Assembly: GCF_031312535.1 (NCBI RefSeq)
Contig: NZ_CP133594.1
Span: 2,559,312-2,623,311, forward strand
Source of the DNA: Methanolobus mangrovi
GTDB lineage: Archaea; Halobacteriota; Methanosarcinia; Methanosarcinales; Methanosarcinaceae
Direction of reading: 5' to 3'
Length of the DNA stretch: 64,000 nucleotides
Position 1 is the first letter of the stretch. Every line of letters begins with the position of its first letter. A program made the translations under genes and the position numbers. Below the pieces are notes generated by a model, which saw nothing but the letters and a program-made list of their open reading frames with translations, did no database searches and was not told the origin of the DNA. Shown here one piece after another: positions 55,625 to 63,907 of the stretch.

Positions 55625-55648
55625 TGCTGTAAACGAATGTTTACAGCA
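55625..55648. terminator. Bidirectional hairpin terminator
   Basis: Perfect 10-bp stem TGCTGTAAAC (55625-55634) with GTTTACAGCA (55639-55648) and a GAAT loop, between the convergent orphan ArlD/E gene and the small membrane protein gene. T/A-rich sequence flanks it on both sides. Confidence 0.75.
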
Positions 55649-55672
55649 TTTGATCTACTATTTTAGCTAAAA

Positions 55673-56212
55673 CTATTTTTTAGAAAGCTCGAATGTTGCA
55701 TTTGCCAGGAATACTGTACTGATAGGTACTGTAATCAGCAGTCCAACACCCAGAAGAATTGCGCCGATCATGGTGAGAACAAGCGTAATCACATAAACGA
55801 TTATACTTTCCACGGGGACTGTCTTAACAATCTCGATACTTTCTTTTATTCCATCAATGCCGCCATATCCTTTAATGACGAGCAATGGCATCGTGAACAT
55901 GAACAATATTCCTACTATTGTGCTGAGTATGGATGCTATTTCTCCAAGTATTCCGGCAACGACCATGTACACAAGCATGAATGTCCAGCTTCGGATAAAG
56001 TTATCCTTTTTGAAGCCCTCAAACACATCATTTATTTCTACTATCTCTCCTCTTGCTCCTTTGACTGCCATGAATGTAAATCCATAAACAAGGGGTGCAA
56101 TGGTGACTATCAATATCGAACCTACTGCGGTTATCAATAAACCAACTATAAATGTTACGAGATTATCTTTCACAACATTCCAGGAGTTCTTCAAAGCTAC
56201 TTCATAATCCAA
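55673..56212 (-). CDS. Small polytopic membrane protein (DUF4013-like)
   Basis: A 179-residue protein with four to five membrane helices (about 18-50, 75-105, 135-170) and a conserved-looking N-terminus DYEVALKNSWNVVKDN. The pattern resembles DUF4013 or glycerophosphodiesterase-associated membrane domains of archaea, but I am not certain of the family. There is no catalytic motif. It is the next gene downstream of the pilin gene on the same strand, separated from it by a hairpin terminator, so it is probably transcribed on its own. Confidence 0.7.
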   Translation of the reverse strand: MDYEVALKNSWNVVKDNLVTFIVGLLITAVGSILIVTIAPLVYGFTFMAVKGARGEIVEINDVFEGFKKDNFIRSWTFMLVYMVVAGILGEIASILSTIVGILFMFTMPLLVIKGYGGIDGIKESIEIVKTVPVESIIVYVITLVLTMIGAILLGVGLLITVPISTVFLANATFELSKK

Positions 56213-56295
56213 TATACCACATCCTGAATATAATTACTTACAAAGAAGTGTGCATTTGGATGGTATATATACTTATCTAAATCGTAGGAATTTAG

Positions 56296-56331
56296 AAAAA
56301 AAAGGAAAAAAATGACGCTTAAAGCGTCATT
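56296..56331 (-). terminator. Terminator of the DUF5371-pilin operon
   Basis: Near-perfect hairpin AATGACGCTT (56311-56320) with AAGCGTCATT (56322-56331). On the minus strand it is followed by a T-rich run (56296-56310), the classical terminator layout, ten bases after the pilin stop. Confidence 0.8.
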
Positions 56332-56340
56332 TTAATGTGT

Positions 56341-56829
56341 TTAGAACCTGACGCTCAAGTCGCCAATCATCTGCTGGCTTCCGACATCAATGATTGTTAC
56401 ATCAAGGGTTTCGGTAGAATTGCCAATGTTTGCGGTAGCGGTTATAATACTGGCATCTGTTGAGTTTGCAAGTGTATACCCGCTAGCACTGCTAGTGTTC
56501 GCTGCGATGTAGAGACGGTCTCCTGCAGTGAAGTAGTCTTGTACTTGTCCATATGTTACTGCTGTTCCACCAACACTGAATTTGGTAGCTGATGTTGTAA
56601 GTGTAACTTCATCTCCGCCCTGATGTTCAAGCATGATGATTGAATTAGAATTGCTTGCTGTAGTTGCACTGGCTCTAATACTTGCCTGTGGTGCCTGTTC
56701 TGGTGGTCCCATGCCGAATACGAATGCTGCGATAACTGCAGCAAGGATTACAGTGATTGCGACCATCAGGATAACGCCGATGACCGGGGATACTGCATCC
56801 TCATTAAGGAATTGGTTTGCTTTGCTCAT
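56341..56829 (-). CDS. Archaeal type IV pilin (Pilin_N/DUF1628)
   Basis: A 162-residue secreted pilin subunit. The class III signal peptide and first helix are typical: EDAVSPVIGVILMVAITVILAAVIAAFVFG near 10-39, with cleavage expected before the conserved SPVIG region. The outer domain is Ser/Thr/Ala-rich and contains several N-x-S/T sequons (NTSS, NSTD, NSTE), possible AglB targets. It is an adhesion-type pilin, not an archaellin. It is preceded by the DUF5371 gene with 26 bp between them and followed by a strong terminator. No pilus ATPase or platform gene is adjacent. Confidence 0.9.
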   Translation of the reverse strand: MSKANQFLNEDAVSPVIGVILMVAITVILAAVIAAFVFGMGPPEQAPQASIRASATTASNSNSIIMLEHQGGDEVTLTTSATKFSVGGTAVTYGQVQDYFTAGDRLYIAANTSSASGYTLANSTDASIITATANIGNSTETLDVTIIDVGSQQMIGDLSVRF

Positions 56830-56855
56830 AGTTTGTTCCTCTCTTGTTCAGAAGT

Positions 56856-57062
56856 TTATAGTTTCTTCTGATTCTTCTTCTGGACCACTTTTTCAAGCTT
56901 TCTGGTCCACATTTTATCGTCGAGTTCGGTATATTCGCACTCGAGATAATGTTGCACTGCCATACTCAGGGCTTCTTTCGTTGACGACTCATTACATTTC
57001 TTCTTTAAAGCCGCCAGTTCATCTTCCGTAAGTACAGTTTGTGCGTGTACAATTTTAACCAT
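56856..57062 (-). CDS. DUF5371-like small protein
   Basis: A 68-residue basic protein that resembles the Methanosarcinaceae DUF5371 family as I remember it (start VKIVHAQTVLTEDEL). It is helical, with a ribbon-helix-helix-like pattern: a short strand (KIVHAQTVL) followed by two helices (EDELAALKKKCNE and TKEALSMAVQHYLE). That would suit a DNA- or RNA-binding regulator, which is inference. A strong AGGAGA site lies three bases before the ATG. It heads the pilin operon. Confidence 0.78.
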   Translation of the reverse strand: MVKIVHAQTVLTEDELAALKKKCNESSTKEALSMAVQHYLECEYTELDDKMWTRKLEKVVQKKNQKKL

Positions 57063-57066
57063 TGTA

Positions 57067-57110
57067 TCTCCTGATTGTTTGAATCATCTGATGAACCTAG
57101 CCGTTCAAAC
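57067..57110 (-). promoter_or_regulatory. 5'-leader hairpin next to the Shine-Dalgarno of the pilin operon
   Basis: GTTTGAA (57077-57083) is complementary to TTCAAAC (57104-57110), and TCAT and ATGA inside can pair. On the minus strand this hairpin lies in the leader directly before the AGGAGA site (plus-strand 57067-57072) of the DUF5371 gene. A TATA tract (about 57137-57147) puts the transcript start near 57115. It could modulate translation. Confidence 0.4.
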
Positions 57111-57387
57111 CATCATCATAATAATCATAATTAAATTTATATATAAACTTTGTTACTTATTATCAATCCGGTTTGTTACGTCAGTTAGTTTTGCTTTAGG
57201 TTATTATATATTTACACTAATATATTCTCAACATGACTTTATTTGCATGATATGTATCAATATTTTCGATAATATTTTATGTATGCGATGTATTACTCAT
57301 GCAACTGGGTTTTGTCCGTCAAAATGATTCTATATATTTTTTATTAACATTAGATGATTCTGTCTCTGGCACATATACTTTTTCATT

Positions 57388-57412
57388 GGTGTGCGTTTAT
57401 GCACACCTTTTT
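57388..57412 (+). terminator. Hairpin plus T-run with no gene upstream
   Basis: Perfect stem GGTGTGC (57388-57394) with GCACACC (57401-57407) followed by TTTTT (57408-57412), a textbook plus-strand terminator. No convincing plus-strand gene ends before it; the 440-bp gap from 57063 holds only A/T-rich sequence with a TATA tract near 57199-57212. It may end an unseen short RNA or insulate the ACT gene from antisense transcription. Confidence 0.6.
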
Positions 57413-57502
57413 CACAGATTATGTCATTAGCAAAGTCAAAATAGCATCCAGTATATTATGCTACCTGGTAGCTTCTTAAAAAGCACTCAAAGAAGGAAGA
57501 TC

Positions 57503-57781
57503 ATGTCATCTAGTCGTTTTATAATCACTGTTATTGGAATTGATAAGATTGGTATTGTTGCGGGAATCACGCAGGTCATGGCACTATATAATGTCAACAT
57601 TGTAGACATCAGTCAGACCATCATGGATGACCTGTTCACGATGATAATGCTGGCGCAGATAAAAGAAGAGAACTTCGATCTGGCAGGTTTCCAGCAGGCA
57701 ATGTCTGAAAAGGGTTCAGAGCTTGGTGTTGAGGTAAAGGTCCAGCACGAAGATGCATTCCATTTCATGCACAGGATATGA
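57503..57781 (+). CDS. ACT-domain protein (UPF0237)
   Basis: A 92-residue ACT-domain protein of the UPF0237 type ([34 protein letters not shown]). I chose the ATG at 57503 because GGAAGATC precedes it and the domain starts there; the ORF is open 15 codons further upstream. A TATA element at about 57450-57460 supports this. Such proteins probably sense an amino acid. Its stop overlaps the DUF711 start by four bases, an association seen in many bacteria and archaea. Confidence 0.9.
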   Translation: MSSSRFIITVIGIDKIGIVAGITQVMALYNVNIVDISQTIMDDLFTMIMLAQIKEENFDLAGFQQAMSEKGSELGVEVKVQHEDAFHFMHRI

Positions 57782-59154
57782 GGTGCATTCCTATGCTGAT
57801 CCATCCTGAAGAAATACTTGAAACAATTAAAATGGTGACTAGCGAGAACCTTGATATAAGGACCGTCACCATGGGTATCAACTTGCGTGGTTGCAGTCAT
57901 CCTGATATAGATACTTTCAACGAGAACATCTACAACAGGATCATGTATTATGCAGAGGACCTCGTCAAGACAACCAATGATATACAGAACCTCTACGGAA
58001 TTCCAATAATAAACAAAAGGATATCAGTAACTCCTATTGCAATAGTTGCGGAAAGCTGTGATGCCGCAGACTATACATCAGTTGCCCAAACACTGGACAG
58101 GGCTGCCGAGGATACAGGCGTTGATTTCATAGGTGGTTTCAGTGCCCTGGTTCAGAAAGGCATGACTCCGGGCGACCTTAAGTTAATAAACTCCATTCCT
58201 AGGGCACTTGCAAGCACTAATAAAGTATGTTCTTCAGTAAATGTGGCAACCACCAAGGCTGGTATCAATATGGATGCAGTTGCTCTGATGGGTAAAATTA
58301 TCAAAGAGACTGCCGAGCTGACTAAATCTAATTCAGGAATTGGTTGCGCTAAACTTGTTGTATTCGCAAATGCCCCAGAAGATAATCCTTTTATGGCAGG
58401 CGCATTTCATGGGATAGGCGAACCTGACTGCGTTATAAATGTAGGTGTAAGCGGTCCCGGAGTTGTTAATTCTGCAGTGCGCGCACTAAATGATCCGACA
58501 CTTGGGGATATATCTGAGTGTATTAAGAAAACTGCTTTCAAGATCACCCGAATGGGCGAGATGGTGGGTAAAGAAGCTGCACGCAGACTGCATGCACAAT
58601 TCGGTGTGCTCGACCTGTCTCTTGCACCAACGCCTGCTATCGGTGACAGTGTTGCCGCTATCCTGGAAGCCATGGGTCTGGAGAGTTGTGGAACTCACGG
58701 CACCACAGCCGCACTTGCGCTTCTCAATGATGCAGTCAAGAAAGGTGGAGCTATGGCATCTTCTTCTGTTGGCGGACTAAGCGGTGCTTTCATTCCTGTA
58801 AGTGAGGACGAAGGCATGATAAGGGCCGTACAGAGGGGTTCCCTGTCACTGGATAAACTTGAAGCTATGACCAGTGTATGTTCTGTCGGTCTTGATATGA
58901 TAGCAGTTCCGGGGGATACTCCGTCTTCAACTATCGCTGCAATAATTGCAGATGAGATGGCAATAGGGATGATCAATAAGAAGACGACTGCTGTAAGGGT
59001 GATACCTGCTCCAGGTACAAAAGTCGGAGATATGATAGAGTTCGGCGGCCTTCTTGGAACTGCTCCTGTAATGCCGGTTCACGAATTCAGTTCGGAGAAA
59101 TTCATATCAAGAGGCGGTCGAATACCTGCTCCTATACAATCTCTTACAAACTGA
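57778..59154 (+). CDS. DUF711 (UPF0210) family protein
   Basis: A 458-residue protein of the UPF0210 family, whose function is unknown but which structurally resembles glycyl-radical-type PFL folds without the radical site. Conserved stretches are [15 protein letters not shown] near 25, [16 protein letters not shown] near 78, [15 protein letters not shown] near 225 and [17 protein letters not shown] near 283. The coupled ACT protein probably regulates it. The 4-bp overlap implies translational coupling. Confidence 0.93.
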   Translation: MRCIPMLIHPEEILETIKMVTSENLDIRTVTMGINLRGCSHPDIDTFNENIYNRIMYYAEDLVKTTNDIQNLYGIPIINKRISVTPIAIVAESCDAADYTSVAQTLDRAAEDTGVDFIGGFSALVQKGMTPGDLKLINSIPRALASTNKVCSSVNVATTKAGINMDAVALMGKIIKETAELTKSNSGIGCAKLVVFANAPEDNPFMAGAFHGIGEPDCVINVGVSGPGVVNSAVRALNDPTLGDISECIKKTAFKITRMGEMVGKEAARRLHAQFGVLDLSLAPTPAIGDSVAAILEAMGLESCGTHGTTAALALLNDAVKKGGAMASSSVGGLSGAFIPVSEDEGMIRAVQRGSLSLDKLEAMTSVCSVGLDMIAVPGDTPSSTIAAIIADEMAIGMINKKTTAVRVIPAPGTKVGDMIEFGGLLGTAPVMPVHEFSSEKFISRGGRIPAPIQSLTN

Positions 59155-59183
59155 ACTCTTTATGATTCATATGGGGTGGTCGC

Positions 59184-59717
59184 ATGATTATAACTTTGAT
59201 CGGTATGCCTGGTGCAGGCAAAAGTTCTGCCGGACAGAAATTAGCATCCTTGCTGGGTTATGAATTCATCGATACTGATAAGCTTGTAATAGATGGGTCG
59301 GGAACCGGCCTTCAGGACATTGTCAATGACCTGGGGGACATGGCTCTCATAAGGGCAGAGGAACAAAGCATACTCGATCTTAAGCTGGAGGATAACTGCA
59401 TCATTGCAACAGGTGGAAGTGTTGTTTATTCTGAGAAAGCGATGGAATTCCTGAAAGCAAAATCTGTTGTCGTGTATCTTGATGTTCCGTTTGGTACTAT
59501 TGTTATGAGGCTGTCCAATATCGCCACAAGAGGTGTGGTGGGCCTGAAAGAAAAAGGATTACATGGTCTGTACGAGGAAAGGACTGTACTTTACAGAGCT
59601 TTTGCAGATCATATTATTGAAGTTGGCAGGAAAGACAAAGTAGTAGATGTCACAAAAAAGATAATGGAGGAGGTCCTGCCAGAATCTGACGCAGGTATTG
59701 ATGTGAATGCCGGATAA
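59184..59717 (+). CDS. P-loop shikimate kinase (AroK-like), bacterial type
   Basis: A 177-residue kinase with all main AroK landmarks: Walker A GMPGAGKSS at 7-15, shikimate-site FIDTDKLV near 29, RAEE near 57, TGGSVV near 77 (the usual GGG is GGS) and the lid/substrate segment EERTVLYRAFADHIIE near 131. Euryarchaea generally use an unrelated GHMP-type shikimate kinase, so this gene is either an acquired aromatic-pathway enzyme or a related kinase with another substrate. It follows DUF711 by 29 bp on the same strand. Confidence 0.82.
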   Translation: MIITLIGMPGAGKSSAGQKLASLLGYEFIDTDKLVIDGSGTGLQDIVNDLGDMALIRAEEQSILDLKLEDNCIIATGGSVVYSEKAMEFLKAKSVVVYLDVPFGTIVMRLSNIATRGVVGLKEKGLHGLYEERTVLYRAFADHIIEVGRKDKVVDVTKKIMEEVLPESDAGIDVNAG

Positions 59718-59727
59718 CTGGTAAATA

Positions 59728-60570
59728 TCAGTAATCCTGCGTGTTCCACCACATCTTTACCCTTGTGGAACGTGCATCATAAATATAGTTTCCATTTTCC
59801 TTTCTAAGGGTTTTTTCCATGTATTGTTCAAGTATTTCCTGCTGCTTATCTGTTGTCACTGAGAAATGGTTTGAGAGGTTATTTATTACTTCACTCATAG
59901 AGTTGTATATTTCAGTGCGTCCAAGTGTGAAAGTTTCCATATTGGGATAAATTCCCATCTGGTACAGTAAGTTATAGATTATATTGCACTTTGGTGTGGG
60001 GTAGTATTCCTTTCCGTGAAGTTGCGGCCATATTTTGCGGGAATGCATGTCCCATGATGTTTCACCGGCAAACCAGTATAGGTAGATATGTCCTGAAGAT
60101 ACCGCCAGCATATCCTCTATTGACTTGTGAATGTCCGGCATGCCAAGGGAGAATGATGCGATTATTACATCATAAGGTCCGTCAAGGTCCTTTTCAACAT
60201 CTATGTCTTCCCATCTCTTTTTGACAATGGATATATTGTTGCATTCATAATCAGCCATGTTCTCTTCAAAGACTTCTATCATGCCCGTTGAAGGTTCCAC
60301 GGCAGTAATGTGGTTTACTTCTTTGGAAAGTGGGATTGCAAGTGTTCCAGGGCCTGCTCCAATGTCAAGTACTCTGGATTGTGGTGTAATGTTCAGAGTT
60401 CTGATCGTTTCTCTGGCTCTTTTCTGATTATCTTTCTGTGACATTTCCCAGAATCTTTTTGCACTCTCTTTATCCTCCCATATTGAAGCCTTCTTTTTGT
60501 TTCCGCATTGCAGGTGTTTTTCCATTTGTTCTATCCATACTTTGCTCCAATCTATATTCTGATATTCCAT
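59728..60570 (-). CDS. Class I SAM-dependent methyltransferase in the ABC transporter operon
   Basis: A 280-residue methyltransferase. Motif I is RVLDIGAGPGTLAIPLSKEV near 65, motif II ITAVEPSTGM and the post-motif VIIASFSLGMPD near 128. It has a long N-terminal helical part and a C-terminal domain (DARSTRVKMWW). It lies 36 bp after the ABC ATPase gene on the same strand, so it is probably the fourth gene of the transporter operon. The substrate could be the imported metallophore or corrinoid-related compound, but nothing in the sequence proves this. Confidence 0.82.
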   Translation of the reverse strand: MEYQNIDWSKVWIEQMEKHLQCGNKKKASIWEDKESAKRFWEMSQKDNQKRARETIRTLNITPQSRVLDIGAGPGTLAIPLSKEVNHITAVEPSTGMIEVFEENMADYECNNISIVKKRWEDIDVEKDLDGPYDVIIASFSLGMPDIHKSIEDMLAVSSGHIYLYWFAGETSWDMHSRKIWPQLHGKEYYPTPKCNIIYNLLYQMGIYPNMETFTLGRTEIYNSMSEVINNLSNHFSVTTDKQQEILEQYMEKTLRKENGNYIYDARSTRVKMWWNTQDY

Positions 60571-60606
60571 GATAATTTCCTTCTGTTTTTAGTGATCGAT
60601 TTTTTA

Positions 60607-61359
60607 TTAAACTGGTATTACTACTGAAACATCCATGTAGTTCTGTATTGTCACAGGTACTCCGTATACCTCATGGATTATCTGGGGTGTGATATCACTC
60701 ATACTGCCTGCAGCAAAAATTGTTCCATTTTTCAGGAACAGGAACTTGTCAGAGTATCTGAAAGCAAGATTCAGGTCGTGCATTGTCATAATTGCTGATA
60801 CATTCTCCTTCCTGACAACTTCCCTTATAGTGTCCAGTATCTCCAGCTGGTTCTTAAGATCAAGGCTGCTTGTGGGTTCATCAAGCAAAAGAAGCTTTGG
60901 ATTCTGGGCAATCGCACGTGCGATACCCACTTTCTGAAGTTCTCCTCCACTGAGTTCGTCTATGTATCTCAGGGCCATGTCCTCAAGATGTAATTTCTTG
61001 ATGGTTGCTTCCACAAGCATCACATCTTCCGGGGATATGTTCCATTTCATGTGCGGCATCCTGCCAAGAAGGATTGCATCGAAAGCTGTCAGTCTGGCAG
61101 GCTCACATCTCTGCGGCACATATCCCAGACGTCTTGCAATTTCTATTTGCTCCAGTTTGAGGACGTCCTCATTCTCGATGAGTACAGCTCCTTTTTTTGG
61201 TTTGAGAATAGCATTCATACATTTGAGTAGTGTGGTTTTTCCCACACCATTAGGTCCGAGTATTGACAATATCTCATTCCTTTTCAGCTCAAATTTTATA
61301 TCCTTCAGCACTTCCTTGCTTTTGTATTGGAATTCCACTCCCTCTACTTCCAGTATCAT
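60607..61359 (-). CDS. ABC transporter ATP-binding protein (FecE/BtuD type)
   Basis: A 250-residue ATPase of an iron-siderophore/cobalamin-type importer. Walker A GPNGVGKTTLLK lies near 33, the ABC signature LSGGELQKVGIARAI near 135 and Walker B LLLLDEPTSSLD near 156. I set the start at the ATG 61359, with AAGGAT before it and a four-base overlap with the permease stop, instead of a longer in-frame extension. Confidence 0.95.
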   Translation of the reverse strand: MILEVEGVEFQYKSKEVLKDIKFELKRNEILSILGPNGVGKTTLLKCMNAILKPKKGAVLIENEDVLKLEQIEIARRLGYVPQRCEPARLTAFDAILLGRMPHMKWNISPEDVMLVEATIKKLHLEDMALRYIDELSGGELQKVGIARAIAQNPKLLLLDEPTSSLDLKNQLEILDTIREVVRKENVSAIMTMHDLNLAFRYSDKFLFLKNGTIFAAGSMSDITPQIIHEVYGVPVTIQNYMDVSVVIPV

Positions 61360-62435
61360 ATCCTTCTTCCTCTCAGTATAAGGTAAATGAATGTAGGTGC
61401 GCCCAAAAATGATGTTAGGACGGCAACAGGTAATTGGTAAGGCTCCATCATCACTCTTGCCGCTGTATCTGCGCAAAGAAGGAGCAATGCACCTATTATC
61501 AGGCTTCCTGTGATCAGGAATCGATGATCATCACCAATTATTCTACGTGCCATGTGGGGGCATATCAGTCCGACAAAGCCGATGACTCCAAGGAATGAAA
61601 CAATAATGGCGGTTACAAGGGATGCGCACATCATTCCCCTGAGCCTGACCTGCTCTACGTCAACACCCAGACCCCTTGCAGTCTCATCCCCGGCATCAAT
61701 GGCATTGTATTTCCATCGGTTCAATGTGAAATAGATTATCGAGGCTATTACTATCGCAGTAATAAGCGCCAGTTCTTCCCAGCTTGCCCTTGAGACGTCA
61801 CCGAATGTCCAGAAGACCATGGATGCGAGCTGTACGTCATCGGCAAAATACTGAAGGAACATGGTCCCTGCCGTAAACAGTGAACCCATGGCAACTCCCA
61901 CAAGTATCATCACTTCAGGCGTGTTTCTCCTGATCCTGGAGAATGCCAGGATGATGACTGTAACAAGGAGCGCGAACACAAACGCAACAGCAGTTGTGGT
62001 GTACGGATTGCTGATGGTCACCGCATCACCGACCTGGCTATGTGTGGCACCTGTTCCAAGTACCATCACTGAAAAAGCCGCACCAAAAGCTGCAGCATTG
62101 GATATTCCCAGTGTGAATGGTGATCCAAGAGGATTTCTCAGTATGGACTGCATGACAACTCCTGCTATGGACAGGCCTGCACCGGCAACGATGGCTGTGA
62201 GCACATGAGGCAGGCGAATATTCCATATGATGTTATCCCATCTCACTGAAACACTGTTTCCTGTGAGTGTTTGCACAACCTCCAATGGTGGGATGTCTAC
62301 GGGTCCGACTGAGATGGATATTATCGTCATCACAAAAAGAAGCATGATCCCTGACAGGAGGTATGTGTACTTCCTGCAGGTGTGCTCTTTGTAGCGACGG
62401 GCAATTTCACCGTCTGTTCCGGTCATTCCTTTCAC
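61356..62435 (-). CDS. ABC transporter permease (FecCD/BtuC family)
   Basis: A 359-residue membrane permease with about ten helices and the family signatures IIWNIRLPHVLTAIVAGAGLSIAGVVMQ near 66 and NPLGSPFTLGISNAAAFGAA near 98, with GVIGFVGLICPHMAR near 285 at the ATPase-coupling loop. It forms a homodimer with the ATPase below it. Its start lies 26 bp after the binding-protein gene and its stop overlaps the ATPase start. Confidence 0.95.
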   Translation of the reverse strand: MKGMTGTDGEIARRYKEHTCRKYTYLLSGIMLLFVMTIISISVGPVDIPPLEVVQTLTGNSVSVRWDNIIWNIRLPHVLTAIVAGAGLSIAGVVMQSILRNPLGSPFTLGISNAAAFGAAFSVMVLGTGATHSQVGDAVTISNPYTTTAVAFVFALLVTVIILAFSRIRRNTPEVMILVGVAMGSLFTAGTMFLQYFADDVQLASMVFWTFGDVSRASWEELALITAIVIASIIYFTLNRWKYNAIDAGDETARGLGVDVEQVRLRGMMCASLVTAIIVSFLGVIGFVGLICPHMARRIIGDDHRFLITGSLIIGALLLLCADTAARVMMEPYQLPVAVLTSFLGAPTFIYLILRGRRI

Positions 62436-62461
62436 CGTTTACTGTTTTCTTATAATTTACT

Positions 62462-63634
62462 TCAGACTTCCAGTTTTGTGAATGCCGGAGTTCCAAAGGC
62501 GTTAATCATTTGATCACACACTTCTCTGCCAAGTTTTTCATCTCCCTGGCATACGAGGAATGTGTATATCTTTACGGTCTTATCTTCAAGATCAACATCC
62601 TCAAACCTGTCAGGATAAAGTAATTTTCCCGCAAAGTAGGAATCTGCAAGTATTGAACCGAAGTTCTGGGTGTACCAATTGTAAGGGAGTACTCCGTAGA
62701 TATTTCCGGACTTTACTGCTTGTAGCTGACTGTATGATTCATCATTCTGTAATTGGTAAACTGCGCTGTTCTCATCTTCTGATTGCAGTGTTGAAAGGTC
62801 TACAAATATGATCTCAGGGTCCCACTCTATGAGCTTCTCTTTAGCAACTTCTGCTGTGCTGAGCTCCATGTCGGCATAGGCAACGTTCAGTGCATTGGTG
62901 AAAAGGAATGGCGGGTAGGTTGGTTCGGTAGACTGAAGTCCGTGTGGTCCTGCACGTGCGATACCACCTACATAACATGTGGTCTTCTCATCTGCTAGTA
63001 CGCCTGCAGTACGTTCATTGAGGTCTGCAATGGTCTCATCAAAGAAAGCTATGACTTCTTCAGCACGTTCTTCCTTACTCATTACCTCACCCATTATCCT
63101 GAGGCTCTGGTACATGCTCTCTCTGTTGTTGACCATGTCTCCATAATTAAGGGCAATTACGGGGATACCAGTTTTCTCCTGAAGTTCTGCCGCGTCGTAG
63201 CCGGATGTCGAATAGGTCTTGATTATGACATCAGGCTGAGGATCAAGGGCAAGTATCTTTTCGGGGTCATCGTTTCCCCTAAATTCTCCGAATACTGTGT
63301 AATCAGTACTGAACTGTGGGTTTGCAAGGGCGTATGGTCTTGCATCGTAAACTGAATCTCTTGTTTCGATACTATCAACAGCGATTATTTTATCCTGTTC
63401 TTCAAGGTATGTCAGGAGCCTGAGTGCTCCCGAACCAGAGCAAATGACGTGTTCAGGCGATTCCGGAATTTCCACATTTCTCCCAAGAGCATCTGTGACG
63501 GTGATAGTTGCTGTTTCTTCCTGTTTCTGGATGCTCTGGGAAGTTGCTGAACTGTCTACACATCCTGAAGCGAATGTTGATATGATCATCAGTATGAGTA
63601 AAAAGCTAAGGATATTTGTTTTCATGATTTTCAT
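62462..63634 (-). CDS. ABC transporter substrate-binding lipoprotein (iron/corrinoid type)
   Basis: A 390-residue extracellular binding protein. It has an N-terminal signal (NILSFLLILMIISTFASGC) ending in a lipobox cysteine near 25. The TroA/BtuF-like fold begins TITVTDALGRNVEIPESPEHVI. GGAG is seven bases before the ATG; a second in-frame ATG follows three codons later. The ligand is likely an iron or cobalt chelate. The promoter carries TTTAGTA-type operator sites, consistent with control by a metal-dependent repressor. Confidence 0.93.
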   Translation of the reverse strand: MKIMKTNILSFLLILMIISTFASGCVDSSATSQSIQKQEETATITVTDALGRNVEIPESPEHVICSGSGALRLLTYLEEQDKIIAVDSIETRDSVYDARPYALANPQFSTDYTVFGEFRGNDDPEKILALDPQPDVIIKTYSTSGYDAAELQEKTGIPVIALNYGDMVNNRESMYQSLRIMGEVMSKEERAEEVIAFFDETIADLNERTAGVLADEKTTCYVGGIARAGPHGLQSTEPTYPPFLFTNALNVAYADMELSTAEVAKEKLIEWDPEIIFVDLSTLQSEDENSAVYQLQNDESYSQLQAVKSGNIYGVLPYNWYTQNFGSILADSYFAGKLLYPDRFEDVDLEDKTVKIYTFLVCQGDEKLGREVCDQMINAFGTPAFTKLEV

Positions 63635-63713
63635 TTAGTAATCTCCGCCAATCATAAGATAGTGCAAAATAGAGTTATTTAGTATTAAAAGATTACTATT
63701 TAGTAATACTAAA
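63634..63713. promoter_or_regulatory. Palindromic operator array between ABC operon and divergent gene
   Basis: A perfect 15-bp palindrome TTTAGTAATACTAAA lies at 63699-63713. Overlapping it, ATTACTA-TT-TAGTAAT (63692-63707) is also palindromic. Further half-sites are TTTAGTATT at 63678-63686 and TTTAGTAAT at 63634-63642, the last overlapping the binding-protein start codon. The array covers the promoter of the minus-strand operon and abuts a TATA element (63724-63735) for the plus-strand gene, so one regulator, perhaps of the DtxR type, could control both. Confidence 0.65.
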
Positions 63714-63756
63714 CGTTACGATTATTTATTTATATCATAAAAGCGGTTGATGCACA

Positions 63757-63907
63757 GTATCAAGTAACACGATTGGCAATTAAAATAACACTCCTACTGA
63801 GCTTATGGGGGCAGATGGTCGCTTCAGCTTCAGAAGATGCATTATCTGGCACCTCTGTAGGGTTCAAAAATGAATTTCGAGTGATTTTCTTGTCAGGAGG
63901 TACTAAT
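63757..63907 (+). promoter_or_regulatory. Structured 150-nt leader of the terminal gene
   Basis: The transcript driven from the TATA element at 63724-63735 would have a leader of about 150 bases. Three nested stems can form: CCTAC (63793-63797) with GTAGG (63857-63861), CAGAT (63812-63816) with ATCTG (63844-63848), and CTTC (63822-63825) with GAAG (63833-63836). No B12 box or other riboswitch consensus was seen. AGGAGG at 63895-63900 serves the ATG. Confidence 0.35.

Noticed and set aside
57079..57327. Plus-strand 82-codon ORF in the pilin/ACT gap
   Set aside because: Low-complexity, isoleucine- and phenylalanine-rich translation of A/T-rich promoter DNA, no ribosome-binding site, overlaps the pilin operon promoter.
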